A DNA stretch of 7,238 nt, taken from the NCBI GenBank assembly GCA_007127655.1, contig SKYX01000163.1, forward strand, positions 1-7,238. The letters are read 5' to 3'. The position numbers were made by a program, and so were the translations under genes. The DNA comes from Desulfonatronum sp. GTDB taxonomy: Bacteria > Desulfobacterota > Desulfovibrionia > Desulfovibrionales > Desulfonatronaceae. Shown in pieces: positions 1 through 6,202 of the stretch (positions are counted from its first letter, which is position 1; each line of letters opens with the position of its first letter). The notes under the pieces are model-generated. The model had not been told where the DNA came from and searched no databases. It was given only the letters and a program-made list of their open reading frames with translations.

Positions 1-221
1 ACGACCTTGTCCGTGGCCGTCTTGGTGATGTCCTTGCCCAGGAAGGTGATGCTTCCGGAGCGCACCGGGACTACCGAGGAGATGGTCATCAGGGTGGTGG
101 ACTTGCCCGCGCCATTGGACCCGACCAGGGTGACGATCTCACCGGCTCGCACATTCAGGCTGATGCCCTTCAGGGCCTGAATGTTGCCATAGTAGGCCTG
201 CACGTCCCGCAGTTCAAGCAT
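1..221 (-). CDS. livF: LivF-type branched-chain amino acid ABC transporter ATP-binding protein (3' end cut by window edge)
   Basis: This is the second ATPase of the Liv/HAAT importer; it acts at the inner face of the membrane with LivG to power uptake. Only the first 73 codons are in the window, starting at the ATG complementary to 219-221. Visible are the LivF-like N-terminus [20 protein letters not shown] and a Walker A motif GSNGAGKST at residues 34-42. The serine within the P-loop (GSNGAGKS rather than GPNGAGKS) is a small variation. The Q-loop, signature motif and Walker B lie beyond the edge. The start codon sits inside the end of livG (8-bp overlap), and a G-rich ribosome binding site (GGGAAGGGGGG) lies just upstream, so translation is probably coupled. 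The family assignment is firm from the motif and the operon position after livK-H-M-G. Confidence 0.93.
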   Translation of the reverse strand, partial: MLELRDVQAYYGNIQALKGISLNVRAGEIVTLVGSNGAGKSTTLMTISSVVPVRSGSITFLGKDITKTATDKV

Positions 222-1008
222 GGGCCGCCCCCCTTCCCAGATACGCTTCGATGACCTGGGGATTTTCCCGGACTTCCTTGGGGCCGCCCTCGGCGATGAG
301 GGTACCGTGGTCCAAAACCACCAGCCGCTTGCAGATCTTCATTACCAGCTTCATGTCATGCTCGATGAGCATTACGGAGACTCCGGCATCCAAAATGGCG
401 TGGATCAGGTCCACGAGCATCCGGGTTTCTCTGGGGTTCATACCCGCGGCGGGTTCGTCCAGCAGGAGCAGTTTGGGCTCCGTGGCCAGGGCCCTGGCGA
501 TTTCCAGGCGGCGTTGGTCCCCATACGACAGACTGCTGGCGTCGGCCAGGGCGTGATGGCCCAGGCCGACGAAATCCAGCCAGCGCATGGATGCGTCGAC
601 GATTTCCTTTTCCTCGGCCCGTTGAAACCTCGTCCGCAATACGGAACGAAAAAAATTGGACGTGGTTCGACAGTGGCGGGCGATGCGTACGTTGTCCAGG
701 ACGGTCAGGGCACTGAATAGCCGGATGTTCTGAAAGGTGCGGGCAATGCCCAGTTCCGTCATTTTTTCCGGCTTGCGGCCGTTGATGCGCAGGGATTTTT
801 CATCGCGGGTAAAGACCAGATTGCCGGATGTGGGCTTGTACACCCCGGCGATGCAGTTGAACATGGTCGTCTTGCCAGCCCCGTTGGGACCGATCAGGCC
901 GAGGATCTCACCTTCGATCACGTTGAACGAAACGTCGGTCAGGGCCAGAAGCCCGCCAAAACGTTTGCTGATTCCGTCGATTTCAAGCAGCGGCGTCACG
1001 GGCTTCAT
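214..1008 (-). CDS. livG: LivG-type branched-chain amino acid ABC transporter ATP-binding protein
   Basis: This ATPase subunit of the Liv/HAAT importer is a complete, normal-length protein (264 residues from the ATG at 1006-1008). All ABC ATPase elements are present: Walker [10 protein letters not shown] (40-48), Q-loop Gln93 in TFQNIRLF, signature LSYGDQ (150-155), Walker B LLLLDEP (Asp174, Glu175) and switch His207 in IEHDMK. The inserted segment after the Q-loop (about residues 100-140) and the C-terminal [11 protein letters not shown] are typical of LivG. It overlaps the end of livM and the start of livF, so the three are co-translated. The start is uncertain. An AAGGA at 1008-1012 fits the GTG at 997-999 (8-nt spacing, protein VTPLLEIDG) better than the ATG at 1008, which has no good upstream Shine-Dalgarno sequence. 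A further in-frame ATG at 1048-1050 would add 14 residues unlike the family and is disfavoured. Confidence 0.95.
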   Translation of the reverse strand: MKPVTPLLEIDGISKRFGGLLALTDVSFNVIEGEILGLIGPNGAGKTTMFNCIAGVYKPTSGNLVFTRDEKSLRINGRKPEKMTELGIARTFQNIRLFSALTVLDNVRIARHCRTTSNFFRSVLRTRFQRAEEKEIVDASMRWLDFVGLGHHALADASSLSYGDQRRLEIARALATEPKLLLLDEPAAGMNPRETRMLVDLIHAILDAGVSVMLIEHDMKLVMKICKRLVVLDHGTLIAEGGPKEVRENPQVIEAYLGRGAAHA

Positions 1009-2035
1009 CCTTGGGAGCGTTTCTGGCCGCGAGGCGTTTTTGCAGATCAAGCAGTAAGGGATTGGAGCGGCCGCTGGAGGCGATGGCCGGAAAAAAGCCG
1101 GACGGTTTGAAGCGCATGATCAGGACCATGATCAAGCCGTAGGCCATGAACCGGGTTTCCGGCGGCAGGCCAAGGGAAGTGAGCACTTCTCGGAGCACCT
1201 CGCCCAGGCAGACCAGGATCACCGCGCCCAGCAGGGCTCCCTTGATGTTCCCCAAACCGCCCAAGACAACCATGCACAGGACCAGGAAGGATTCCCAGAA
1301 CTTGAACATGTCCGGCGAAAGAAACATGGACCAGCGGGCGTAGAAACAGCCGCCCACCGCGCCGATGGCCGCGGAAATGGCAAAGGCGATGACCTTGTAA
1401 TTGAGGATGTTCACTCCGCAGCTGGCCGCGGCCAGGGGATCCTCCCGGATGGCGTACCAGGCCCGGCCCAGGCGGGAGTCCTCCATGCGGCGCATGATGA
1501 AGAAAACCAAGCCCACCAGCAGAGCCACCACGTAGAAGTTGGGGGTCTTGTCATAGAACTGAAAATACCAGGCTTCGTTGAGCCAGGTCAGGTTCACGGT
1601 GATGGGCTGGATGCCGGGCAATCCCAAGGGACCGCGGGTCAGCCAGATTTCATTGGTCAGAAAGAGCACCACCAGCTCGGAAAAGCCGAAAGTGACAATG
1701 GCAAAGTAGTCTCCGGTCAGGCGCAGGGTTGGCGCGCCGAGCAATGCACCCCACAAGGCCCCGTTCAGGGCGGCCAGGGGCACAATCACCCAGAAGGACA
1801 TGTCGTAGTGAATGGTCAACAGGCCGGCGGTATAGGCCCCGATACCGTAGAACCCGACGTAGCCCAAATCCAGCAGGCCGCAGAATCCCGGCACGATGTT
1901 CAGGCCCATGGCCAGTATCATATACACCATGGCCAGGGTCATCACGTGGATGATGTAGTCGCTGGATTGCGGCACCAGGGGGTAGGTCAGGACCGCGGCG
2001 ACGATCAGGAGGATGAGTGATTTTCCGATATTCAC
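983..2035 (-). CDS. livM: LivM-type branched-chain amino acid ABC transporter permease
   Basis: This is the second membrane-spanning permease of the Liv importer (BPD_transp_2 family), pairing with LivH to form the channel. The 350-residue product is strongly hydrophobic, with multiple membrane segments. Family landmarks are GLLDLGYVGFYGIGAYTAGL (53-72), GPLGLPGI (135-142) and the cytoplasmic coupling loop RLGRAWYAIREDPLAAASCG (188-207) that contacts the ATPases. RFKPSGFF follows near the C-terminus (308-315), and then a charged tail (SGRSNPLLLD to the end). The start codon is GTG (complement of 2033-2035), preceded by GAGGAATTC, a well-placed ribosome binding site; no closer ATG competes. 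A 66-bp gap separates it from livH, and its end overlaps livG. Transported substrate cannot be decided from the permease alone. Confidence 0.95.
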   Translation of the reverse strand: MNIGKSLILLIVAAVLTYPLVPQSSDYIIHVMTLAMVYMILAMGLNIVPGFCGLLDLGYVGFYGIGAYTAGLLTIHYDMSFWVIVPLAALNGALWGALLGAPTLRLTGDYFAIVTFGFSELVVLFLTNEIWLTRGPLGLPGIQPITVNLTWLNEAWYFQFYDKTPNFYVVALLVGLVFFIMRRMEDSRLGRAWYAIREDPLAAASCGVNILNYKVIAFAISAAIGAVGGCFYARWSMFLSPDMFKFWESFLVLCMVVLGGLGNIKGALLGAVILVCLGEVLREVLTSLGLPPETRFMAYGLIMVLIMRFKPSGFFPAIASSGRSNPLLLDLQKRLAARNAPKDEARDAAA

Positions 2036-2101
2036 GAATTCCTCGAAAGAGTAGTATGCTTGATGTAGATTGGTGGCGAGAAGAAGCGTTATGAAAAAGG
2101 G

Positions 2102-2989
2102 TTATGCCTTGTCCACCACTGACCTTCCTAAAATGCCTGACGGCCGAAAGATGATCACGGCGATCATCACGGCATAAGCCACTCCGTCACGATACAAGGA
2201 CGAGACATAGCCCGCGCCCAGGGCCTCGGCAACTCCCAGGACCACTCCGCCGACCATGGCTCCGGGAACCGAGCCGATGCCGCCGAGCACGGCCGCGGCA
2301 AAGGCCTTGACCCCCGCGGTATAGCCCATGGTCGGGTACAGGGTGTTATAGTAGACCGAGACGAGAATCCCCGCCACCGCGCCCATGGCCGAACCCAGGG
2401 CAAAGGTGAAGGAGATGACGTAGTTGACGTTGATGCCCATCAGGGAGGCCGCGGTCTTGTTCTGGGCCAGGGCGCGCATGGCCGTGCCGATCCGGGTCTT
2501 GTTGATGGTCAGGTACAGGCCGAGCATCATGATGATCGCCACGGCGAAAATGAACAGTTGCAGCCAGGTCAGGCTGATGTCGCCCATGACCAGGGCCTTT
2601 TCCCGGAAAAAGGGCGGCAGGGCCCCCTGCGGAAAGGGTCGGGAGCGGCTGCCCCAGATGATCAGGGCCACGTTCTGGAGAAAGATGGACATGCCAATGG
2701 CCGTGATCAGCGCAGCCAAGCGGGGCGCCTTGCGCAGAGGGCGGTAGGCGATGATGTCCAGGAGGATGCCGCAGAGCATGCAGCAGATAATGGCCATCAG
2801 AATGGCCACGTAAAAAGGCATGCCCGCCGCGGTAATAAAGGTCACACAGAAAAAGGCCCCGAGCATGTAGATTTCACCGTGGGCGAAATTGATGAGCTGA
2901 ATCACGCCGTAGACCATGGTGTAGCCTACGGCGATCAGGGCATAAATCAGGCCCAGTGTCAAACCGTTGATCAGTTGTTGTTCAAGCAA
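2102..2989 (-). CDS. livH: LivH-type branched-chain amino acid ABC transporter permease
   Basis: This is the first permease subunit of the Liv importer, of normal length for LivH (295 residues). Typical features are the N-terminal NGLTLGLIYALIAVGYTMVY segment (8-27), INFAHGE (33-39), PLRKAPRLAALITAIG (84-99), and the coupling loop RIGTAMRALAQNKTAASLMG (166-185). It ends with FRPSGILG. The start codon is TTG (complement of 2987-2989), chosen because AGGAG lies 6 nt upstream and no ATG or GTG fits. A rare start codon, together with the stem-loop between livK and livH, suggests that permease synthesis is held below that of the binding protein. It lies about 96 bp downstream of livK and 66 bp upstream of livM in one operon. 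Confidence 0.95.
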   Translation of the reverse strand: MLEQQLINGLTLGLIYALIAVGYTMVYGVIQLINFAHGEIYMLGAFFCVTFITAAGMPFYVAILMAIICCMLCGILLDIIAYRPLRKAPRLAALITAIGMSIFLQNVALIIWGSRSRPFPQGALPPFFREKALVMGDISLTWLQLFIFAVAIIMMLGLYLTINKTRIGTAMRALAQNKTAASLMGINVNYVISFTFALGSAMGAVAGILVSVYYNTLYPTMGYTAGVKAFAAAVLGGIGSVPGAMVGGVVLGVAEALGAGYVSSLYRDGVAYAVMIAVIIFRPSGILGRSVVDKA

Positions 2990-3036
2990 GTGGGACTCCT
3001 GCCGACGGGATGGGGAAAGGCTGGATGAAACGGAAA

Positions 3037-3059
3037 CAGGCCGGGAGCGCCCCGGCCTG
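3037..3059 (-). terminator. Intercistronic stem-loop between livK and livH
   Basis: A perfect 9-bp GC-rich stem (CAGGCCGGG / CCCGGCCTG on the minus strand) closes a 5-nt GCGCT loop and is followed by TTTCCGTTTC rather than a clean T-run. It lies 26 bp after the livK stop and about 47 bp before the livH start. I infer a partial terminator or an mRNA 3'-end stabiliser. Such elements are known between highly expressed periplasmic binding protein genes and their permease genes (malE-malF is the classical case). Full termination would leave livHMGF without an obvious promoter, so readthrough is expected. Confidence 0.7.
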
Positions 3060-3085
3060 CTTCCATTTGGTTGGTGTTTTCGTCT

Positions 3086-4240
3086 TTATTGCATCTGCTT
3101 GGGAGCGGCGGAGAAGGCGCCGTCCTTGACCATCTTCACGAAAGCGCCTTTTTCCGGGTCACCGATTTCGCTGAAATAGGTGGCTCCGGTGATGCCGATG
3201 TAGGCGTTCTCCGGGGAGTTGATGCCGGCCAGGTAGTCGCGGATGGCGGTCCGGTCCGTACCCACGGCGGCCACGGCGGCGGCAAACTTGCCGGCGGCGT
3301 CATAGGCGTTGGCGCTCATCCAGTCCAGGTCGCGCTGATACTTCTCCTCGAACTTCTTGATGAAGTCCTGGGCCTGCTCCGGAGCGGCCTCGGCCAGGAA
3401 GGGCACGGTCATGTACGTGTTGTTGGCCGCGTCCCCACCCAGGTTGATGTAGTCCACGTTGTCCAGGCCATCGGCGCCGAACTTGACCACGTTCATGCCC
3501 AGATTTCCGGCCTGAGCCGCAATGAGCGCACCTTCGTTGTAGTACCCGGAGATGAACAGGCCGTCCGGATTGCCGCCGCGCAGGCGGGTCAGCTGCGGGG
3601 CGAAGTCCGTGGCGCCCTTGACGTAGCCTTCCTCGCCGACGATGGCCAGGCCGACGTTCTTGGCTTCGGCCACGAAAGCGTTCTTCAGGCCGATGCCGTA
3701 GTCGTTGTTTTCATAGAATACGGCGATGCGTTCCAGGCCGAGGACGTCCTTGACGTAGTTGGCCAGGAAATAGCCCTGGTAGTCGTCCAGGTAGACGTTG
3801 CGGAAGGACCAGACCCGGCCCTGGTTGTCCTTGTTCTGTTGACTGATGGTCACGTTGGTGGCCGTGGGGGAGATCACGGGCATGCCCATGCGCACGTAGG
3901 TGGGCAGGGCGGCCAGGTGGGCCGAGGAGCAGACGTGGCCGACCACGCCGACGATGTCTTTGTCGCCAACGATCCGCGGAGCCACGACGGCGGCTTCCCG
4001 GGGTTCGCACAGCTCGTCGAAATAGGCAACTTCGACGGGGACGCCGTTGATTCCGCCGGCGGCGTTGATTTCCTCAACCTTGGTCTCCACGCCGGACTTG
4101 ATGTTTTCGCCGTAGGATGCGGCGGGGCCGGTCAGGGGAGCGGCCACGGCGATCTTGATCTTCTGCGCCCAGGCCGGGGAACAGACGAGAGCCAACAGAC
4201 AGGCGGCCAGGACGGCCTTGGTCCAGCTTTTTGCACGCAT
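3086..4240 (-). CDS. livK: LivK/LivJ-type periplasmic branched-chain amino acid binding protein
   Basis: This is the periplasmic substrate-binding protein (type I fold, Peripla_BP_6) that delivers ligand to LivHM. The chosen ATG (4238-4240) has GAGGAAAG just upstream and begins a classical signal peptide: MRAKSWTK, a hydrophobic core, then SPAWA with cleavage expected before Gln26. The reading frame extends 28 codons further upstream, but that would bury the signal peptide. The precursor is 384 residues. The mature protein opens with KIKIAVAAPLTGPAASYGEN, characteristic of the family. SSAHLAALPTY (about 105-115) and ISPTATN (123-129) match the ligand-contact strands. Cys78 and Cys104 could form a disulfide like that of the E. 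coli proteins. It is the first gene of the operon and would be the most abundant product. The exact ligand (Leu/Ile/Val versus other amino acids or amides) cannot be told from sequence alone. Confidence 0.95.
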   Translation of the reverse strand: MRAKSWTKAVLAACLLALVCSPAWAQKIKIAVAAPLTGPAASYGENIKSGVETKVEEINAAGGINGVPVEVAYFDELCEPREAAVVAPRIVGDKDIVGVVGHVCSSAHLAALPTYVRMGMPVISPTATNVTISQQNKDNQGRVWSFRNVYLDDYQGYFLANYVKDVLGLERIAVFYENNDYGIGLKNAFVAEAKNVGLAIVGEEGYVKGATDFAPQLTRLRGGNPDGLFISGYYNEGALIAAQAGNLGMNVVKFGADGLDNVDYINLGGDAANNTYMTVPFLAEAAPEQAQDFIKKFEEKYQRDLDWMSANAYDAAGKFAAAVAAVGTDRTAIRDYLAGINSPENAYIGITGATYFSEIGDPEKGAFVKMVKDGAFSAAPKQMQ

Positions 4241-4622
4241 TGCTTTCCTCCACAGTTGACGTTGATTTAGGGGTTTGAACCAAACAAAGTTGAGTAATAC
4301 AGCAAGAAAACAGTTCCCAAGCACCTTCTGAACGTCGGGGGCATGCCCAAATCAAATCTCGTTGAGGTTGGTCATGTCCCCAAAATGACGTTTTCGGTAA
4401 AAGCGGTCCCCGAAAAGAATCGTCTCGGTCAAAGATCGAATCCTTGAATGGAACAAGGAAAACAATGCCATGAACAAAACGGCGCTGTCAATGTAATTTG
4501 CAAGGAAAGCCTTAGTTTATTGCAATAGTTGTCGTATTTTGAAGGGTGTCGGCGATGGTTGCGCCACCAAGGAATCTCCTCGGCTCCTCGCTTCATTTCA
4601 TTGGCAACTCGAAGATAGCTCA
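4241..4622. other. Divergent intergenic region between livK and the FKBP gene
   Basis: No convincing gene lies in this stretch; the open frames present lack ribosome binding sites and recognisable protein features. It is more AT-rich than the flanking genes, as expected for a regulatory region. Visible elements are a 7-bp inverted repeat TTTTCGG/CCGAAAA (4391-4397 and 4410-4416, 12-bp spacer), a short palindrome GGGCATGCCC (4339-4348), and two TTGCAA hexamers around 4498-4535. Any of these could be operator sites for livK regulation, but none matches an operator I recognise. No sigma-54 element (GG-N10-GC) was found at a useful position, and I saw no riboswitch-like fold. Confidence 0.5.
4462..4491 (-). 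promoter_or_regulatory. Candidate sigma-70 promoter for livK
   Basis: On the minus strand a perfect TTGACA (complement of 4486-4491) is followed after 18 bp by CATTGT (complement of 4462-4467), which matches the -10 consensus at only three positions. It would give a leader of roughly 215 nt before livK. The -35 is convincing but the -10 is not, so activator-dependent transcription or a different start site is equally possible. Confidence 0.25.
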
Positions 4623-4651
4623 TGGACAAGTAAGAACAGCTATCCTATACT
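4623..4651 (+). promoter_or_regulatory. Sigma-70 promoter of the FKBP lipoprotein gene
   Basis: TGGACA (4623-4628) and TATACT (4646-4651) are separated by exactly 17 bp. Each box differs from consensus at one position, making this the best promoter in the window. The predicted transcription start near 4658 gives a 5' leader of about 36 nt before the ATG at 4694. It is positioned to drive the FKBP gene at a high constitutive level unless repressed. Confidence 0.75.
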
Positions 4652-4656
4652 GGTGT

Positions 4657-4668
4657 TTTAACGTTAAA
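4657..4668. promoter_or_regulatory. 12-bp palindrome at the predicted FKBP transcription start
   Basis: TTTAACGTTAAA is a perfect palindrome beginning about 6 bp downstream of the -10 box. Its position over the transcription start would suit a repressor operator, but it may also be a chance AT-rich palindrome. I do not recognise the cognate regulator. Confidence 0.3.
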
Positions 4669-4693
4669 CTTTCTTTTGATTCAAGGAGATTGC

Positions 4694-5467
4694 ATGAGCT
4701 TCCGAAAAACGACAATCGCGTCCTGTCTTGGTGTTTGTTTGAGTTTGGTGGTTTTGGGCTGCGGCCAAGAACAGACCCCGGCGCCCCAGACCGCTTCCGA
4801 ACCCGCCGCCGTGCAGAGTTTGGACACGAAGGTGCAAAAGACCAGTTACGCCATTGGTCTGGATATCGGGACCAATATCGCCATGGGCGAGCTTGAGGTG
4901 GACGTGGACGCACTGGCCCAGGGGCTGCGCGACGGCTTGGGCTTCGGCGGCGAGCCGCTGATGACCCAAGAGGAGCAGCAGCAGGTGCTGATGACCTTGC
5001 AGCAGGATCTGATGCAAAAACAGATGGAAATGGTTCAAGCGCAGTCCGCTGAAAATATCGCCAAGGGTGAGGCCTTCATGGCCGAGTTCCAGGAGCGGGA
5101 CGGTGTCCAGTCCACGGACAGCGGAATCCTCTACCGGGTAATCACGGAAGGCGAAGGAGAAGCTCCGCTGGCCGAGGACATCGTCACGGTGCATTATACC
5201 GGCACTCTGGTGGACGGGACGGTGTTCGACAGCTCCGTGGAGCGCGGCGAACCGGCCACCTTCCCCTTGCAGGGCGTGATTCCCGGCTGGACCGAAATCT
5301 TGCAGCTCATGCCCCAGGGCTCGAAATGGGAAGTGGTCATTCCCCCCGCACTTGCCTATGGCGAACAACAGGCCGGACCGGTGATCGAACCCAACTCCAC
5401 CCTGGTCTTTGAGATCGAATTGCTGGACGTCATCCGGGCCGAAGCTCCGGAGCAGGGCGCGGAGTAG
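4694..5467 (+). CDS. FKBP-type peptidyl-prolyl cis-trans isomerase, lipoprotein (Mip/FkpA-like)
   Basis: This is an envelope folding helper that catalyses cis-trans isomerisation of X-Pro bonds. The ATG at 4694 follows AAGGAG with 5-nt spacing; protein length is 257 residues. A lipoprotein signal ends in the lipobox VLGC with Cys23 as the lipidated residue. Gly24 rather than Asp follows, which would suit outer-membrane sorting. Residues about 48-135 form the FKBP_N helical dimerisation region (SYAIGLDIG, DALAQGLRDGL, then a long Gln/Met-rich helix). Residues about 145-248 are the FKBP domain. The drug and substrate pocket of FKBP12 is fully represented: Tyr168, Phe178, Asp179, Phe190, Val195-Ile196, Trp199, Tyr222 and Phe239, so the enzyme should be active. 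It is monocistronic, with its own promoter and a strong terminator. A decayed copy of its 3' part lies 873 bp downstream. Confidence 0.95.
   Translation: MSFRKTTIASCLGVCLSLVVLGCGQEQTPAPQTASEPAAVQSLDTKVQKTSYAIGLDIGTNIAMGELEVDVDALAQGLRDGLGFGGEPLMTQEEQQQVLMTLQQDLMQKQMEMVQAQSAENIAKGEAFMAEFQERDGVQSTDSGILYRVITEGEGEAPLAEDIVTVHYTGTLVDGTVFDSSVERGEPATFPLQGVIPGWTEILQLMPQGSKWEVVIPPALAYGEQQAGPVIEPNSTLVFEIELLDVIRAEAPEQGAE
5354..5404 (+). repeat. Direct repeat, intact copy (within the FKBP gene)
   Basis: This 51-bp stretch encodes AYGEQQAGPVIEPNSTL of the FKBP active-site region. It recurs at 6227-6277 without gaps at 44 of 51 positions, at an offset of 873 bp. Mismatches are clustered (5363-5365, 5377-5378, 5400, 5402). 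Weaker similarity extends upstream to about 5330. Confidence 0.9.
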
Positions 5468-5486
5468 ACGCTTCCTGTATGCTGAA

Positions 5487-5528
5487 AACAACAAAGCCCC
5501 CGCCATGCATGGCGGGGGCTTTGTTGTT
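5487..5528. terminator. Perfect 42-bp inverted-repeat terminator after the FKBP gene
   Basis: The two 21-base arms are exactly complementary with no mismatch. They have an A-rich outer part, a core AGCCCCCGCC/GGCGGGGGCT and a central ATGCAT that would open as the hairpin tip. CTTTGTTGTT on the 3' side supplies a T-rich tail, and the symmetry supplies one on the other strand, so it should work in both directions. It begins 20 bp after the FKBP stop codon. Confidence 0.92.
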
Positions 5529-5556
5529 GGAGCACGGAACCTTGGAAAGAAGAACC

Positions 5557-5602
5557 TTGACATGGCGCGGGGAATTCTCAACAGTTCGTGCTGTGTGATT
5601 AT
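5557..5602 (+). promoter_or_regulatory. Possible promoter region of the coiled-coil gene
   Basis: A perfect TTGACA (5557-5562) lies between the FKBP terminator and the coiled-coil gene, but the hexamer 17 bp further on (AACAGT) is a poor -10. Separately, TGTGATTAT at 5594-5602 resembles an extended -10. The gene needs its own promoter because a strong terminator precedes it, but neither element is convincing alone. Confidence 0.25.
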
Positions 5603-5716
5603 CGAGCATTTTCCCTGGAGCCATCCTGAGGGGAAGCGCCACCCCGACGTTTGCCCAGGCCATTCGTCGACGATCGTGACTCTTTCCCTCACCAGGCTCT
5701 TCAAGCGAGGTCAGCC

Positions 5717-6196
5717 ATGGAAGTCAAAGAAGCCCTCCGTTCATTGATCAAGGAATGGATCGTTCCGGAACTGGAAAAAATTCATCTGGAAAACGCCGAA
5801 CTCCGATCAAAAATGGATATGACCAATAAACGCCTGGACGACATGTTCCAGGTCTTGGTCGACCAGAGTCGGCGTATTGATGACACCAACAAACGCATCG
5901 ACCAGGTTCGCACCGAATTGACCGGGCGTATCGACATGGTTCGCACCGATCTGACCGAACGTATCGACATGGTCCGCACAGATCTTACCGAACGTATCGA
6001 CATGGTTCGCACCGAATTGACCGAACGTATCGACCAGGTCCGCACCGATCTGGCGCTGCGCATGGACGAAACCAACAAGCGGATCGACGGTTTGCAACAA
6101 GTCATCGTCGGCAGAACGGAGCATGCGGTGTTGCGGCAGCAGGTGCAAACCCTGGAAATGCGCATGAATAAGTACGAATACCAACGGGCTGCGTAA
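5717..6196 (+). CDS. Small repeat-containing coiled-coil protein of unknown function
   Basis: I do not recognise a named family. The 159-residue product starts at the ATG at 5717 with GAGG 6 nt upstream; an upstream in-frame start at 5651 lacks support. It has no signal peptide or membrane segment and is very charged and helical. Residues 1-31 (MEVKEALRSLIKEWIVPELE and following) form a predicted amphipathic helix. Residues 60-114 are five consecutive 11-residue repeats, consensus RIDMVRTDLTE. Outside these a motif [KR][MI]DxTNKR[IL]D occurs three times, with TNK at 36, 57 and 119. The first spacing is 21 residues (three heptads); the second is 62 (five 11-mers plus one heptad). A second short helix (about 126-153) follows. 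I infer a long, oligomeric, probably cytoplasmic coiled coil; scaffold, chaperone-like or filament-associated roles are all possible. It lies alone between two terminators. The expressed product is likely but unproven. Confidence 0.75.
   Translation: MEVKEALRSLIKEWIVPELEKIHLENAELRSKMDMTNKRLDDMFQVLVDQSRRIDDTNKRIDQVRTELTGRIDMVRTDLTERIDMVRTDLTERIDMVRTELTERIDQVRTDLALRMDETNKRIDGLQQVIVGRTEHAVLRQQVQTLEMRMNKYEYQRAA
5894..6058 (+). repeat. Five tandem 33-bp repeats inside the coiled-coil gene
   Basis: Units start at 5894, 5927, 5960, 5993 and 6026, each encoding RIDxVRT(D/E)L plus two residues. The second and third units differ at three bases, all silent; the second and fourth differ at two bases, giving one Asp-to-Glu change. 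The outer units are more diverged at their outer ends (RIDQ and TG in the first, AL at the end of the fifth). This is the pattern expected of unit expansion from the middle, with the protein sequence kept under selection. Confidence 0.93.
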
Positions 6197-6202
6197 GAAA
6201 AC

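Noticed and set aside
3071..4270. Long open frame on the plus strand opposite livK (about 399 codons)
   Set aside because: It mirrors the livK coding sequence, is rich in Gly, Val, His and Asp as expected from an antisense frame of GC-rich codons, and has no family features; livK is unmistakable on the other strand.
4276..4310. Possible sigma-54 promoter upstream of livK (TTGGGAAC...TTGCT)
   Set aside because: The GG and GC dinucleotides are 12 or more bases apart instead of the required 10.
4429..4629. Small minus-strand frame in the livK/FKBP intergenic region (66 codons)
   Set aside because: It starts at a TTG without a ribosome binding site, ends in the livK leader, and has an unremarkable mixed composition; more likely chance.
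5487..5528. Perfect 42-bp palindrome as a transposon end or recombination site
   Set aside because: It has the GC core and flanking A/T runs of a terminator, lies 20 bp after a stop codon, and no transposase or target duplication is nearby.
4664..5704. Long minus-strand frame opposite the FKBP gene (346 codons)
   Set aside because: It is antisense to a clear FKBP domain, runs through a strong terminator, and has low-complexity composition.
5894..6058. Tandem 33-bp repeats as a CRISPR array or iteron origin
   Set aside because: The units are contiguous with no spacers, keep one reading frame, and vary mostly at silent positions, so they are coding repeats.
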